DNA of 39,710 nt from Catenibacterium mitsuoka_A (GTDB taxonomy: Bacteria > Bacillota_I > Bacilli_A > Erysipelotrichales > Coprobacillaceae): the NCBI RefSeq assembly GCF_964259225.1, contig NZ_CAXVKN010000013.1; one strand, written 5' to 3'. Under the pieces are notes generated by a model. That model was not told the DNA's origin and made no database searches. It saw nothing but the letters and a program-made list of their open reading frames with translations. The position numbers and the translations under genes were made by a program. This document shows positions 1 through 8,466 of this stretch, in pieces; position 1 is the first letter of the stretch; each line of letters begins with the position of its first letter.

Positions 1-37
1 AGTTTTGGTGGATTTGAGTTTGATTATATATTTGTGT

Positions 38-56
38 CCGCGCAACGAAGGCGCGG
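38..56. other. GC-rich hairpin near left edge
   Basis: The arms CCGCGC (38-43) and GCGCGG (51-56) are perfect inverted repeats around a 7-base loop, and they stand out from AT-rich surroundings. There is no T-run on either side, so it is not a standard terminator. It lies outside the transposase relic, on the side expected to hold that element's end, and may be part of the IS terminus. Role unknown. Confidence 0.35.
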
Positions 57-149
57 GGAAATGGAGGAAACAATGAAAAAGGGGACTGTAACGAGCAATA
101 AATAAAGGTGATTTAAAATAATTAGGTGTTTCCTAAATTTTAATGATAA

Positions 150-521
150 TCAAACATGAGCACCACAACGGTGCTTTTGTTTTGCAGCATAATTCGCAAA
201 GCTGTCTTTTCTCCATGGATGATTCATTGGAGGAATATACTTTTTCTTTTCTTTCTTAGGTGCTTCCTTAGGAACATCAAATTCCTTTGATACTAGTTCA
301 TGTTTGGGTACTTCTTCCATTAGATAAAGCTTATCAGCGATATTTGCCAGAAACTGTCGATCAAATGACTCAATGACCATGCAGTCAGTCTTTCTTGCAA
401 AGTATCTTCTGTCACCGTTTTCAGTTACTGGAAAATAGTATTTACTCTGGAATCTGATGCAGTGGTCTTTGTCTATAGTTCTAGTTAAAAGTATTGCAGG
501 AGTACGATTAATTTCCTCCAT
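150..521 (-). pseudogene. C-terminal remnant of an ISNCY/IS1202-like DDE transposase
   Basis: This 123-residue frame resembles the C-terminal part of ISNCY (IS1202-group) integrase-like transposases: a small beta-barrel-like stretch (RFQSKYYFPV, then FARKTDCMVIESFD) and a basic tail with the motif YIPPMNHPW at about residues 95-103. I recall that HPW tail as typical of the family; this has not been tested by a search. A full enzyme is several times longer, and the DDE catalytic core is absent. The frame stays open upstream of the apparent ATG at 519-521, but that sequence no longer looks like transposase, so the 5' part has probably been replaced or deleted. It points away from ackA, which begins 123 bases away on the other strand. 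It is most likely a dead IS end rather than a functional gene. Confidence 0.6.
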
Positions 522-585
522 AGATAGAACCGAAATAAGTCCTGAAATAAACGTAAAATAAATGTCAACGCTTACAATATTTTTG

Positions 586-614
586 TTGTGTTTTATATCT
601 TATTTTAGTAAAAT
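586..614 (+). promoter_or_regulatory. Sigma-A-type promoter for ackA
   Basis: TTGTGT (586-591) and TAAAAT (609-614) are separated by 17 bases, giving a plausible vegetative promoter. It lies in the only AT-rich gap upstream of ackA. A strong Shine-Dalgarno (AAGGAGGT, 631-638) follows, 6 bases before the ATG. Confidence 0.55.
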
Positions 615-644
615 AAAATTATATGATTTTAAGGAGGTTATAAT

Positions 645-1844
645 ATGGCTAAAATCATGGCGGTAAACGCTGGTAGTTCATCATTAAAATTCCAGTTATT
701 AGAGATGCCTTCAGAACTAGTAATCTGCTCAGGTATTGTGGAAAGAATTGGACTAGAAGAAGGAATTTTTACTATTAAACATAATGGACAGAAGAAAACA
801 GAAAAATTACCTATTCCAGACCATAAGGTCGCTGTTTCTTTAGTGTTAGAAGCATTAGTTAAGGAGAAAATTGTTGAAAAGCTAGAAGAAATTGAAGGAG
901 TAGGACATCGTATTGTACATGGTGGTGAATACTTTGATTCTAGTGCTGTTGTAAATGAAGACGTAGTAAGTAAGGTAGAAGAGTTATGTGAATTAGCACC
1001 ACTACATAACCCTGCACACTTAGTAGGATATCGCGCATTCAAAGAAGCTCTTCCAGGAGTAGGACATGTATTCGTATTTGATACAGCATTCCATCAGACA
1101 TTGGATAGAGAAAGATATTTATATCCATTACCATTAGAATATTACACAGACTATAAAATCAGAAAATATGGTGCACATGGTACAAGTCATAAATATGTTT
1201 CTGAACAGGTTATTAAAGAATTAGGTAATCCAAAACATTCACGTATCATCGTATGTCATTTAGGTAATGGCGCATCACTTTCTGCAGTATTAGATGGTAA
1301 GTGTATTGATACATCAATGGGATTCACACCACTAGCAGGTGTAATGATGGGATCTAGATGTGGTACAATCGATCCATCTATCATGCCTTATTTATGTAAG
1401 AAATTAAATAAAACACCTGATGAAGTATTAGATATCTATAATAAGAAATCAGGAATGCTTGGTATTTCAGGTATTTCTTCAGATTCACGTGATATTGAAA
1501 ATGCTTTATTCAATGAAGGTGATGAACGTGCATTATTAACTGGTTTATTATATTCACGTATTGTTTCTAAATATATTGGTCAGTATTTCGTAGAATTAGG
1601 TGGCTTAGATGCAATTGCCTTCACTGCAGGTGTAGGTGAAAACGCTGCTTACTTAAGACGTTTGATTATCGATGATTGTTCTCGTGCACTAGGCGTATTC
1701 CTCAATGAAGAATCAAATGAGATTCGTTCAGACGAAAATAGATTAATCTCTCATCCGTTCTCTAAGATTGATGTCTTTGTAATCCCTACAAACGAAGAAG
1801 TAGAAATCGCTAGAGATACTATGAAACTATTGCATTTAGGATAA
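645..1844 (+). CDS. ackA: Acetate kinase
   Basis: Interconverts acetate plus ATP and acetyl phosphate plus ADP in the cytoplasm, the substrate-level phosphorylation step of the Pta-AckA pathway. The 399-residue length is normal for the family. The N-terminal signature VNAGSSSLK is at residues 7-15, followed by GHRIVHGG (about 87-94), the FDTAFHQT block with the catalytic Asp near 146, RKYGAHGTSHKYV (173-185), HLGNGASL and the GVGENA nucleotide-binding loop near the C terminus. The start is set by a strong Shine-Dalgarno at 631-638. It appears monocistronic, with its own promoter and a good terminator just downstream. No pta is next to it in this window. Acetyl phosphate from this pathway can phosphorylate response regulators in many bacteria; a link to the two regulators encoded nearby is only a possibility. 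Confidence 0.98.
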   Translation: MAKIMAVNAGSSSLKFQLLEMPSELVICSGIVERIGLEEGIFTIKHNGQKKTEKLPIPDHKVAVSLVLEALVKEKIVEKLEEIEGVGHRIVHGGEYFDSSAVVNEDVVSKVEELCELAPLHNPAHLVGYRAFKEALPGVGHVFVFDTAFHQTLDRERYLYPLPLEYYTDYKIRKYGAHGTSHKYVSEQVIKELGNPKHSRIIVCHLGNGASLSAVLDGKCIDTSMGFTPLAGVMMGSRCGTIDPSIMPYLCKKLNKTPDEVLDIYNKKSGMLGISGISSDSRDIENALFNEGDERALLTGLLYSRIVSKYIGQYFVELGGLDAIAFTAGVGENAAYLRRLIIDDCSRALGVFLNEESNEIRSDENRLISHPFSKIDVFVIPTNEEVEIARDTMKLLHLG

Positions 1845-1850
1845 AATGAC

Positions 1851-1886
1851 AGACAGAAGTCATATATTGATTTCTGTCTTTTTTAT
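1851..1886 (+). terminator. Intrinsic terminator after ackA
   Basis: AGACAGAA (1851-1858) pairs with TTCTGTCT (1872-1879), with further weak pairing inside the loop, followed by a T-rich run. It lies 7 bases after the ackA stop codon. Confidence 0.85.
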
Positions 1887-1899
1887 TTCTATGAAAATA

Positions 1900-1908
1900 T
1901 GTTAAAAT
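1900..1908 (+). promoter_or_regulatory. Possible extended -10 promoter for nrnA
   Basis: TGTTAAAAT (1900-1908) fits the extended -10 pattern TGnTAnnnT. The -35 position falls in the T-run of the ackA terminator and is weak. It lies 22 bases upstream of the nrnA start. Confidence 0.4.
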
Positions 1909-1930
1909 GGGGGAAAAGGTGGGTTAAATT

Positions 1931-2860
1931 ATGGATAAAATAATTAATTTATTAAAACAATATAAACAAGTATTCTTATATCGTCATATTAATCCTGATT
2001 ATGACGCTTTTGGTTCTACTGTAGGTATGTATTGTTTCTTGAAAGAAAACTTTCCAAAAATCAATGTTGTGTTAAAAGGGAACTTTGAGAATGTTTTATG
2101 GGAAAAATTCAATGCCCCTATAGATGAAGAAAAAGAACTTCCTACTCTAGGTATTGTGATTGATACAGCTAATCGTGAACGTATTGATGGTGATATTTCA
2201 GTATGTGAGAAGATCATTAAGATTGATCATCATATCGTCGTAGATTCTTATGGAGATATCAATGTTGAAGATGCCACTGCATCAAGTGCTTCTCAGATTG
2301 TTTCTCTATTATTAGAAGAAGTAAGGGATGCTTATTCTTTAAATGAACAAGGTGCACGTGCTTTATATATGGGTATTATTGGTGATACAAATAGATTTAT
2401 GTATCGCTCTACAGATGCCCGTACATTCAGGGCAGCATCTTACTTATTAGAATCAGGTATTAATATTGAAGAAATCTATCAAACAATGTATTTAAGAGAA
2501 GAAAAAGATTTAAAAGTCACACAGTTTATCTTGAACAATTATCAAGTCAATGATAAAGTGGCTTACTATATATTGAAGGATGAAGACCTTAAAGAATTAG
2601 GTATTAGTCGTGAAGAAGGCTCTAGCTACGTCAATACACTTGCAAATGTCAAGGAATTTGAAGTCTGGTGTGCTATTACAGAAAATACGAAAGATAATGT
2701 CTATCGTGTCTCTATTCGTTCTAGAAATGCGATTATTAATGAAGTGGCTGCTAAGTTTGGTGGGGGAGGACATGCCCTTGCTTCAGGTGCAACACTTTCG
2801 AGTCTAGATCAGCTTGAGGACTTACTTTCATCTCTTCATGATGCAATAAGTATGATATAA
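1931..2860 (+). CDS. nrnA: Bifunctional oligoribonuclease / PAP phosphatase NrnA (DHH family)
   Basis: A DHH-DHHA1 phosphoesterase that degrades short RNA oligomers (nanoRNA) and, in studied relatives, dephosphorylates 3'-phosphoadenosine 5'-phosphate. The 309-residue length fits NrnA. Manganese-binding motifs of the DHH domain are visible: HINPDYDAFGS (residues 19-29), VIDTANRERIDG (about 75-86) and the name-giving KIDHH (about 97-101). The C-terminal DHHA1 domain ends in the glycine-rich GGGGHALASGA loop that holds the substrate. The start is the ATG after a GGTGGG-containing leader. The following response-regulator gene starts 24 bases after its stop, and that gene's promoter appears to sit in the end of nrnA. 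Confidence 0.92.
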   Translation: MDKIINLLKQYKQVFLYRHINPDYDAFGSTVGMYCFLKENFPKINVVLKGNFENVLWEKFNAPIDEEKELPTLGIVIDTANRERIDGDISVCEKIIKIDHHIVVDSYGDINVEDATASSASQIVSLLLEEVRDAYSLNEQGARALYMGIIGDTNRFMYRSTDARTFRAASYLLESGINIEEIYQTMYLREEKDLKVTQFILNNYQVNDKVAYYILKDEDLKELGISREEGSSYVNTLANVKEFEVWCAITENTKDNVYRVSIRSRNAIINEVAAKFGGGGHALASGATLSSLDQLEDLLSSLHDAISMI

Positions 2861-2861
2861 T
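2853..2861 (+). promoter_or_regulatory. Extended -10 promoter for the first two-component operon
   Basis: TGATATAAT (2853-2861) is a perfect extended -10 with a consensus TATAAT hexamer. The hexamer 17 bases upstream (TCTTCA, 2833-2838) is a poor -35. It overlaps the end of nrnA and lies 23 bases upstream of the response-regulator start. Confidence 0.55.
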
Positions 2862-2884
2862 GAGAAAAAATGAGGTGAAATAAG

Positions 2885-3556
2885 ATGAAATCTAAAATCA
2901 TGGTTGTAGATGATGAAATGCATATTAGAGAATTAGTGCGTTTCTATCTTGATAAAGCAGGTTTTGATACAATTGAAGCAGCTAATGCTGAAGAAGCATT
3001 GGATATAGTAGAAAACCAATATATTGATTTGGCTGTTGTAGATATCATGATGCCCGGAATGGATGGTTTTGAACTTGTTGAACAGATGAGACAATATCGT
3101 GAATTTCCAGTCATTATGTTGACAGCTAAATCACAATCAAAAGATAAATTAAGAGGGTTCTCTTTAGGTATTGATGACTATGTTACAAAACCTTTTGACC
3201 CAGATGAATTAATGGCACGTGTTAAAACAATCTTAAAACGATATAGTATTAATTCTTCAAATGTAGTGAAGATTGGTGACGTCATTTTTGATGGTGATAA
3301 ATATGAAGTACGTTATCAGGATCAGATTATCCATCTTCCTTTAAAACAGTTTGAATTGGCATTTGAACTCGCAAAGAATCCTAATCAGATTTTCACAAGA
3401 GAACAGCTAATTGAAAAAATCTGGGGAATGGATTATGACGGTTTTGATCGTACAGTAGATGTTCACATTAAGCGTATTCGTGAGAATCTTGGGCATCTCC
3501 CAGGATTCAAAGTTGTGACAGTACGTGGCTTAGGTTATAAAATAGAGGTTGAGTAA
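2885..3556 (+). CDS. OmpR/PhoB-family response regulator
   Basis: A 223-residue transcription factor controlled by phosphorylation. The receiver domain (about 1-118) has the acidic pair D9/D10, the phospho-acceptor D53 in VVDIMMPGMDG, T80 and K102 in the TKPF motif. The C-terminal winged helix (about 128-222) includes the segment ending RTVDVHIKRIRENLG, typical of OmpR-family DNA recognition, and the final VRGLGYKIE hairpin. The partner kinase gene overlaps its stop codon by one base (TAATG), so the two are translationally coupled. Targets cannot be told from the sequence; the adjacent xpt may be co-expressed rather than regulated by it. Confidence 0.93.
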   Translation: MKSKIMVVDDEMHIRELVRFYLDKAGFDTIEAANAEEALDIVENQYIDLAVVDIMMPGMDGFELVEQMRQYREFPVIMLTAKSQSKDKLRGFSLGIDDYVTKPFDPDELMARVKTILKRYSINSSNVVKIGDVIFDGDKYEVRYQDQIIHLPLKQFELAFELAKNPNQIFTREQLIEKIWGMDYDGFDRTVDVHIKRIRENLGHLPGFKVVTVRGLGYKIEVE

Positions 3557-4929
3557 TGAAGTCTATTTATAGTAAACTTATAATTGGCTTTTTATTAACA
3601 TCTTTATTAAGCTTTTCAATCTGTTGTTTCTTTACAATCAGATCTTATAATCATGACTCTGATCAACTGGCATTAGAAGAGTTAGAACATTCTTCTGATC
3701 ATATTGCAGATTTGATCAAGTTAATTGATGATAAGGATCAGGATAAGATTTTAGCGGATTATTCAGAAACATCAGAAATGTCTTTTACTGTCACATGTGA
3801 AGGACAGACAAAAAGCTTTGGACATGTTAATAAGAAACTTATACTTAAAGATGATGAATTAAAAACACTTGCGACTTCAAAAGATAAGTCATTACGTAGT
3901 GAAGGAATCATTTCGCAATATGCGAAAGCATTTAAGATCGATAATCAAACATATGTGATTACAGTTCAGAAGGATTTTTCTGCTACAAAAGATATCTTTA
4001 TGAAGTCTTATACAAGTGCAGCTATCATCTTTATGATGACAGGAAGTATTGTCTTCCTGATTGTTGCAGATATTATTGTGAAACCAATCTCACGTCTCAC
4101 AAAGGTCACTGATGAGCTTGCGAAAGGGAATTATAAGGTGCGTGTCAATTATGAAGGAAAGGATGAAATATCCTCATTGTATGCTTCCTTCAATCAAATG
4201 GCAGTAAGACTCGCTAAGCAGGAAACAATCCGCCAACAATTTATATCGGATGTATCTCATGAGTTCCAAACACCTTTAACGGCTATTAGTGGATTTGCGA
4301 CAATATTAAAGAATGAGAATCTGACAGATGAACAAAGACAGAAATATGCTGATATTATATTGTTCAATTCAAATCGTTTGTCTCATCTATCTAAGAATAT
4401 GCTTCAATTAACATTATTAGATGGTGAAGATACATCATTAGATAAGAGTGAATTCCCACTTATTGAACAGCTTAACCGTGTTATTGAGATGGAAGATAAT
4501 GCGGCTTTAAGCAAGGATATTGAAATAGAATTCATTCATCCTAAAAAGGAATTCATTATTGAAGCGGATGAAAGCCGTATGGAGCAGGTCTGGATCAATT
4601 TATTAAGTAATGCAATCAAGTATACGAATGAGCATGGTGTAGTAACAGTAGAAGTAAGAAGAACAGCCACTGAACTACAGGTTCGATTTGAAGATACAGG
4701 TGTGGGAATGAGCCAGGATGCTATTTCTCATATCTTTGAAAGATTCTATAGACAGGATAAATCACGTACAATTGAAGGAAATGGACTTGGTTTATCTATA
4801 GTAAAAAGGATTATTGATTTACATCACTATAAAATAGATGTAGAATCACAAGAAGATGTTGGTTCTGTATTTACTGTTTATATCCCATATGAGATGTTTA
4901 CAGGACTCACAAAAAAGAAAAAGGATTAG
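3556..4929 (+). CDS. Membrane sensor histidine kinase (HAMP-HisKA-HATPase)
   Basis: Partner of the upstream regulator. The order is: membrane helix 1 (about 8-28), an extracytoplasmic sensor of about 120 residues, membrane helix 2 (about 154-174), HAMP linker (about 174-225), the dimerisation/phosphoacceptor domain with H235 in FISDVSHEFQTPLTAI, and an ATP-binding domain with the N-box N352 (LLSNAIKYT), D380TGVGM and NGLGLSIV (about 409-416). All catalytic boxes are intact, and 457 residues is normal for a classical kinase. The sensor domain matches nothing I recognise, so the stimulus is unknown. The gene reads straight into xpt, which is unusual company for a kinase. Confidence 0.93.
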   Translation: MKSIYSKLIIGFLLTSLLSFSICCFFTIRSYNHDSDQLALEELEHSSDHIADLIKLIDDKDQDKILADYSETSEMSFTVTCEGQTKSFGHVNKKLILKDDELKTLATSKDKSLRSEGIISQYAKAFKIDNQTYVITVQKDFSATKDIFMKSYTSAAIIFMMTGSIVFLIVADIIVKPISRLTKVTDELAKGNYKVRVNYEGKDEISSLYASFNQMAVRLAKQETIRQQFISDVSHEFQTPLTAISGFATILKNENLTDEQRQKYADIILFNSNRLSHLSKNMLQLTLLDGEDTSLDKSEFPLIEQLNRVIEMEDNAALSKDIEIEFIHPKKEFIIEADESRMEQVWINLLSNAIKYTNEHGVVTVEVRRTATELQVRFEDTGVGMSQDAISHIFERFYRQDKSRTIEGNGLGLSIVKRIIDLHHYKIDVESQEDVGSVFTVYIPYEMFTGLTKKKKD

Positions 4930-4934
4930 TGAAG

Positions 4935-5507
4935 ATGGAAGAGTTAAAGAAGAAGATTTTAGAAGACGGATATGTTATTAATGAAAATGTATTAAGAGTA
5001 GATAGCTTTTTAAATCATCAGATTGATGTAGAGTTATTTAATAAGATTGCAGATGCATTCTATGAAAGATATAACAATAAACCAATCAACAAGATTGTTA
5101 CTATTGAAGCAAGTGGTATTGGTTTAGCTGTTGTCGTTGCCCAGAAATTCAATAATTGTCATGTAGTATTTACTAAGAAGGGTTCTTCTTCAATTACTGA
5201 CAATGATTTTTATACTACTGAAATTCATTCTTATACTAAGAATAAAGACTATATTGGACAGATTTCTAAGAAATATTTAAGTCCAGAAGACCATGTATTA
5301 ATCGTGGATGATTTCTTGGCCAATGGTGAAGCTGTTATGGGCATGATTGACTTATGTCATCAGGCAGGTGCAACAGTTGAAGGTATTGGTATTGTCGTTG
5401 AAAAAGGATTCCAGCAGGGAAGACATAGAATTGAAGAAGCTGGATATGAAGTACAGTCTCTTGCAATCGTAAAAGGTTTTGAAGACGGCAAAGTTATTTT
5501 AGATTAG
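4935..5507 (+). CDS. xpt: Xanthine phosphoribosyltransferase
   Basis: Converts xanthine and PRPP to XMP in purine salvage (cytoplasm). From the ATG at 4935 the 190 residues align throughout with Bacillus Xpt from memory: MEELKKKI at the start, RVDSFLNHQID (21-31), the TIEASGIGLAVVVA block, the PRPP-binding loop VLIVDDFLANGEA (121-133) and GIGIVVEKGFQQGR. A GTG at 4929 is also in frame. The ATG at 4935 is preferred because AAAGGA (4920-4925) is then 9 bases away and the N terminus matches the family. It begins 5 bases after the kinase stop codon, so it depends on that transcript. There is no room for the purine riboswitch that usually precedes xpt in Bacilli. Confidence 0.93.
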   Translation: MEELKKKILEDGYVINENVLRVDSFLNHQIDVELFNKIADAFYERYNNKPINKIVTIEASGIGLAVVVAQKFNNCHVVFTKKGSSSITDNDFYTTEIHSYTKNKDYIGQISKKYLSPEDHVLIVDDFLANGEAVMGMIDLCHQAGATVEGIGIVVEKGFQQGRHRIEEAGYEVQSLAIVKGFEDGKVILD

Positions 5508-5518
5508 AGAGGAATAAC

Positions 5519-8455
5519 ATGTATTTAAAACGAATTGAACTTCATGGTTTTAAATCCTTCGCGGATAAAAGTGTAGTTGAATTCATGCCAGGTATTACTG
5601 GAATAGTAGGGCCTAATGGATGCGGTAAATCAAATATTACTGATGCCATCCGCTGGGTACTAGGAGAAAAGTCTGCAAAGGCAATGCGTGGAGAAACAAT
5701 GACGGATGTCATTTTCTCTGGAAGTGAAGATCGTAAAGCACAGGGTGAAGCAGAAGTGACACTTGTCTTTAATAACGAAGATCATTTTCTTGATTTTAAT
5801 TCTAATGAAATAGAAATCACACGTCGTCTTTATCGTACAGGTGATTCTGAATTCTTATTAAATAGAGAACAGTGCCGTTTAAAGGATATTACTGATTTAA
5901 TTATGGATACAGGTCTTGGTAGAGATTCTTTATCTATTATTTCTCAGAATAATATCAATGAGTTTGTGAAAAGCAAACCAGAAGATCGACGTGCGATGTT
6001 TGAAGAAGCAGCAGGTGTTGCAAAATATAAGAAACGTAAGATTGAAACAGTCAGAAAGCTTGAACGTACAACAGACAATCTAGACCGTGTTCAGGATATC
6101 TGTAGTGAATTAGAACGACAGATAGGACCATTGAAAAGACAAAAAGAAAAGGCTGAAACATATTTAGAGTTCAAAGAAGAACTTCAGAAAGTAGAAGTTT
6201 CAGTGCTAGTAAAGGAAATCAGTACTCTTTCTGAAGAATTAAAGACTTTAAATAAAGAGTTAGAAGACCTAGAAAATGAACGTATTACCAATGATGGTGC
6301 TGTTATTCTTGATGAAAAGCAGAGTGAAGAACTTGAAAAGAAGATGTATGCACTTGACCAGGAAGTCAATGAACTTCAGGAAAAGCTATTAGAGGCAATG
6401 AATGAAGTCAGCAGTCTTGAAACACAGAAGGTTGAAATTGATGCCAATCGTAAGCATATATTAGAAACAACAAGCCAGGAAGATATAGAACAAAAGAAAG
6501 CAAGTATGAAGTCTATTCTTCAAGATGCGATTATAGATTATAACGATAGAGTGAAGCGTTATAATGATGTCAAGAAAGAAAAGAATGACCTTTCTCAAAA
6601 GGATTCCTTAAATAAGAAACAGCAGGCAAATCTTCGTTCGTTAATTGAAAAGAAGAATATTGACATTCATAATTCTCGTACTGAGAAGACAAGATTGACT
6701 GATATTATTGAGAATAAGAGTGGCTATAGCTATGGTGTACGTACTATTTTGGGTGCGAAAAACTCTTTATCTGGTATTTGTGGTACTTTAGGTGATCTGA
6801 TTGAAACAGAGGAAACCTATGAAACAGCACTTGCAACAGCGCTAGGTGGGGCAGTGCAATTTATTGTCACTCGTACAAATGATCAGGCAAAAGAAGCTAT
6901 TTATTTCTTGAGAAAGAATAAGGCAGGACGTGCAACATTCCTACCTATTGATACAATGAAACCTAGATTATTAAGAGATGAAGCAAAGATGCTTGCTGAA
7001 CAGTCTCTTGGATACTTAGGTGTAATGAGTGATTTTGTGACTTATGATAAGTCTATTAGTGATGTTGTATTAAACCAGTTAGGTAATACAATTGTAGCTG
7101 ATCATCTAGATCATGCGACAGAAATCGCAAAATCTATTTATCATCGTTATCGTGTTGTCACCCTTGAAGGAGATATCATCAATGTAGGTGGTTCTTTAAC
7201 TGGTGGGGCAAATAAGCATACAAATAATTCGATGATGTCTAAAAGAGAATTAGAACGTGTGTCTCGTACATTAGATCAACAAGAAAAAGATCTTAATAAG
7301 ATGAAGTCCGATCTTCATACATTAGAAAATGAGGGAAGAGAAATCGGACAGCTCTTTATGCAGAAACAGATGTCTCTCGCAAAACTTGAACTTGTTGTCA
7401 CAAACAAGAAGAATGAATATGAAGTTGCAAAGGCTGATTATGAAAACTTGACACACCAGAGTGTCGAACTTGATGAAGTCATCAAAGGCACTCAAAACAA
7501 TGAATTACTTGATCGTTTAAATGATGCAAAAAGACGTCGTGATGAATTAAAAGAAACAATTCAGGCAAAACGTACAATCCGTATGGGTTATGTGAATGAA
7601 AACGAAGAAGTGTCTCGTCGTTTACGTGAACATCGTGCTGCTTTAAAAGATGTAGAAAGTCAGAGTACGGATAAGAAGGTCGCAAAGTCTCGTTTAGAAA
7701 CAGAGATTCAGAACTACTTATTAAGACTTAATGATGCATATGCAATGACTTTTGAACATGCGCAGGAAAAAGCCGATATGTCCATTGATATTGATAAGGC
7801 TAAGGATAAAGTACGTGATTTAAGACAGCGTATTGCGTCACTAGGACATGTCAATGTAGAATCCATTGAACAATACAATGATGTAAGTACACGTTATGAA
7901 ACACTAAGTACACAGCGTTCACAATTATTAGAAGCACAGGATAGCTTATTAAAAGCTATTAAAGATATGGATGCTATTATGGTTGAGAAGTTCAGCACTT
8001 CATTTGAAGCCATTAATAAGGCATTCAACGATGTATTCCGTTATTTATTTGGCGGAGGACATGCTTCACTTAAATATACTGATCCAGATAACATTCTAGA
8101 AACAGGTATTGATATCGAAGCACAGCCACCTGGAAAGGCTGCTAAGCTGCATTCTTTCTCAGGAGGAGAAAATGCATTAATCGCATTAAGCTGCTTATTT
8201 GCGATGATCAGCGTCAAGCCATCTCCTTTATGTATTCTCGATGAAGTAGAAGCCGCACTTGATATTGCGAATGTAGAGCGTTTTGCGAAGTATTTACGTA
8301 GTTTCTCAGATCAGACACAATTTATTGTCGTTACACATCGTGAAGGAACTATGGCTGAATGTGACCTGTTATATGGGGCTACAATGCAGGAAAAAGGTGT
8401 CACTAAGCTTGTCAGTGTTAAGCTTAAGGATGCCACTGAATATGCAAGCAGTTAG
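5519..8455 (+). CDS. smc: Chromosome segregation ATPase SMC (short-armed)
   Basis: The core subunit of the SMC-ScpAB condensin that organises and segregates the chromosome. Walker A GPNGCGKSN is at residues 31-39, the first coiled coil at about 165-400, the hinge at about 405-560 with GRATFLP and the closing VTLEGDIINVGGSLTGG, the second coil at about 570-815, then the signature SFSGGENALIALS (880-892) and Walker B LCILDE with E910. At 978 residues it is about 200 shorter than the roughly 1,180 of Bacillus SMC. Both coiled-coil arms are shorter while head and hinge are full size. The signature differs slightly from the usual LSGGE(K/R)ALTALA. It starts 11 bases after xpt with an AGAGGA ribosome-binding site; ftsY follows, as in most Firmicutes. 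Confidence 0.96.
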   Translation: MYLKRIELHGFKSFADKSVVEFMPGITGIVGPNGCGKSNITDAIRWVLGEKSAKAMRGETMTDVIFSGSEDRKAQGEAEVTLVFNNEDHFLDFNSNEIEITRRLYRTGDSEFLLNREQCRLKDITDLIMDTGLGRDSLSIISQNNINEFVKSKPEDRRAMFEEAAGVAKYKKRKIETVRKLERTTDNLDRVQDICSELERQIGPLKRQKEKAETYLEFKEELQKVEVSVLVKEISTLSEELKTLNKELEDLENERITNDGAVILDEKQSEELEKKMYALDQEVNELQEKLLEAMNEVSSLETQKVEIDANRKHILETTSQEDIEQKKASMKSILQDAIIDYNDRVKRYNDVKKEKNDLSQKDSLNKKQQANLRSLIEKKNIDIHNSRTEKTRLTDIIENKSGYSYGVRTILGAKNSLSGICGTLGDLIETEETYETALATALGGAVQFIVTRTNDQAKEAIYFLRKNKAGRATFLPIDTMKPRLLRDEAKMLAEQSLGYLGVMSDFVTYDKSISDVVLNQLGNTIVADHLDHATEIAKSIYHRYRVVTLEGDIINVGGSLTGGANKHTNNSMMSKRELERVSRTLDQQEKDLNKMKSDLHTLENEGREIGQLFMQKQMSLAKLELVVTNKKNEYEVAKADYENLTHQSVELDEVIKGTQNNELLDRLNDAKRRRDELKETIQAKRTIRMGYVNENEEVSRRLREHRAALKDVESQSTDKKVAKSRLETEIQNYLLRLNDAYAMTFEHAQEKADMSIDIDKAKDKVRDLRQRIASLGHVNVESIEQYNDVSTRYETLSTQRSQLLEAQDSLLKAIKDMDAIMVEKFSTSFEAINKAFNDVFRYLFGGGHASLKYTDPDNILETGIDIEAQPPGKAAKLHSFSGGENALIALSCLFAMISVKPSPLCILDEVEAALDIANVERFAKYLRSFSDQTQFIVVTHREGTMAECDLLYGATMQEKGVTKLVSVKLKDATEYASS

Positions 8456-8466
8456 GAGGATGCATT

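Noticed and set aside
61..105. A 14-codon frame (METT-like start) near the left edge
   Set aside because: It is short, has no recognisable product and lies in the probable IS end. Its ribosome-binding-like GGAGG is not enough.
160..184. Plus-strand terminator (GCACC/GGTGC followed by TTTTGTTTT)
   Set aside because: The stem is only 5 bp and coincides with the last codons of the transposase relic. No plus-strand gene precedes it in the window, so I do not list it as a terminator.
638..1042. Minus-strand open frame of 134 codons across ackA
   Set aside because: It lies wholly within the strongly supported ackA and is Ser/Thr-rich with no recognisable domain or ribosome-binding site; a shadow frame.
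4880..4934. Purine riboswitch ahead of xpt
   Set aside because: The region is kinase coding sequence with a 5-base gap and no aptamer-like pairing.
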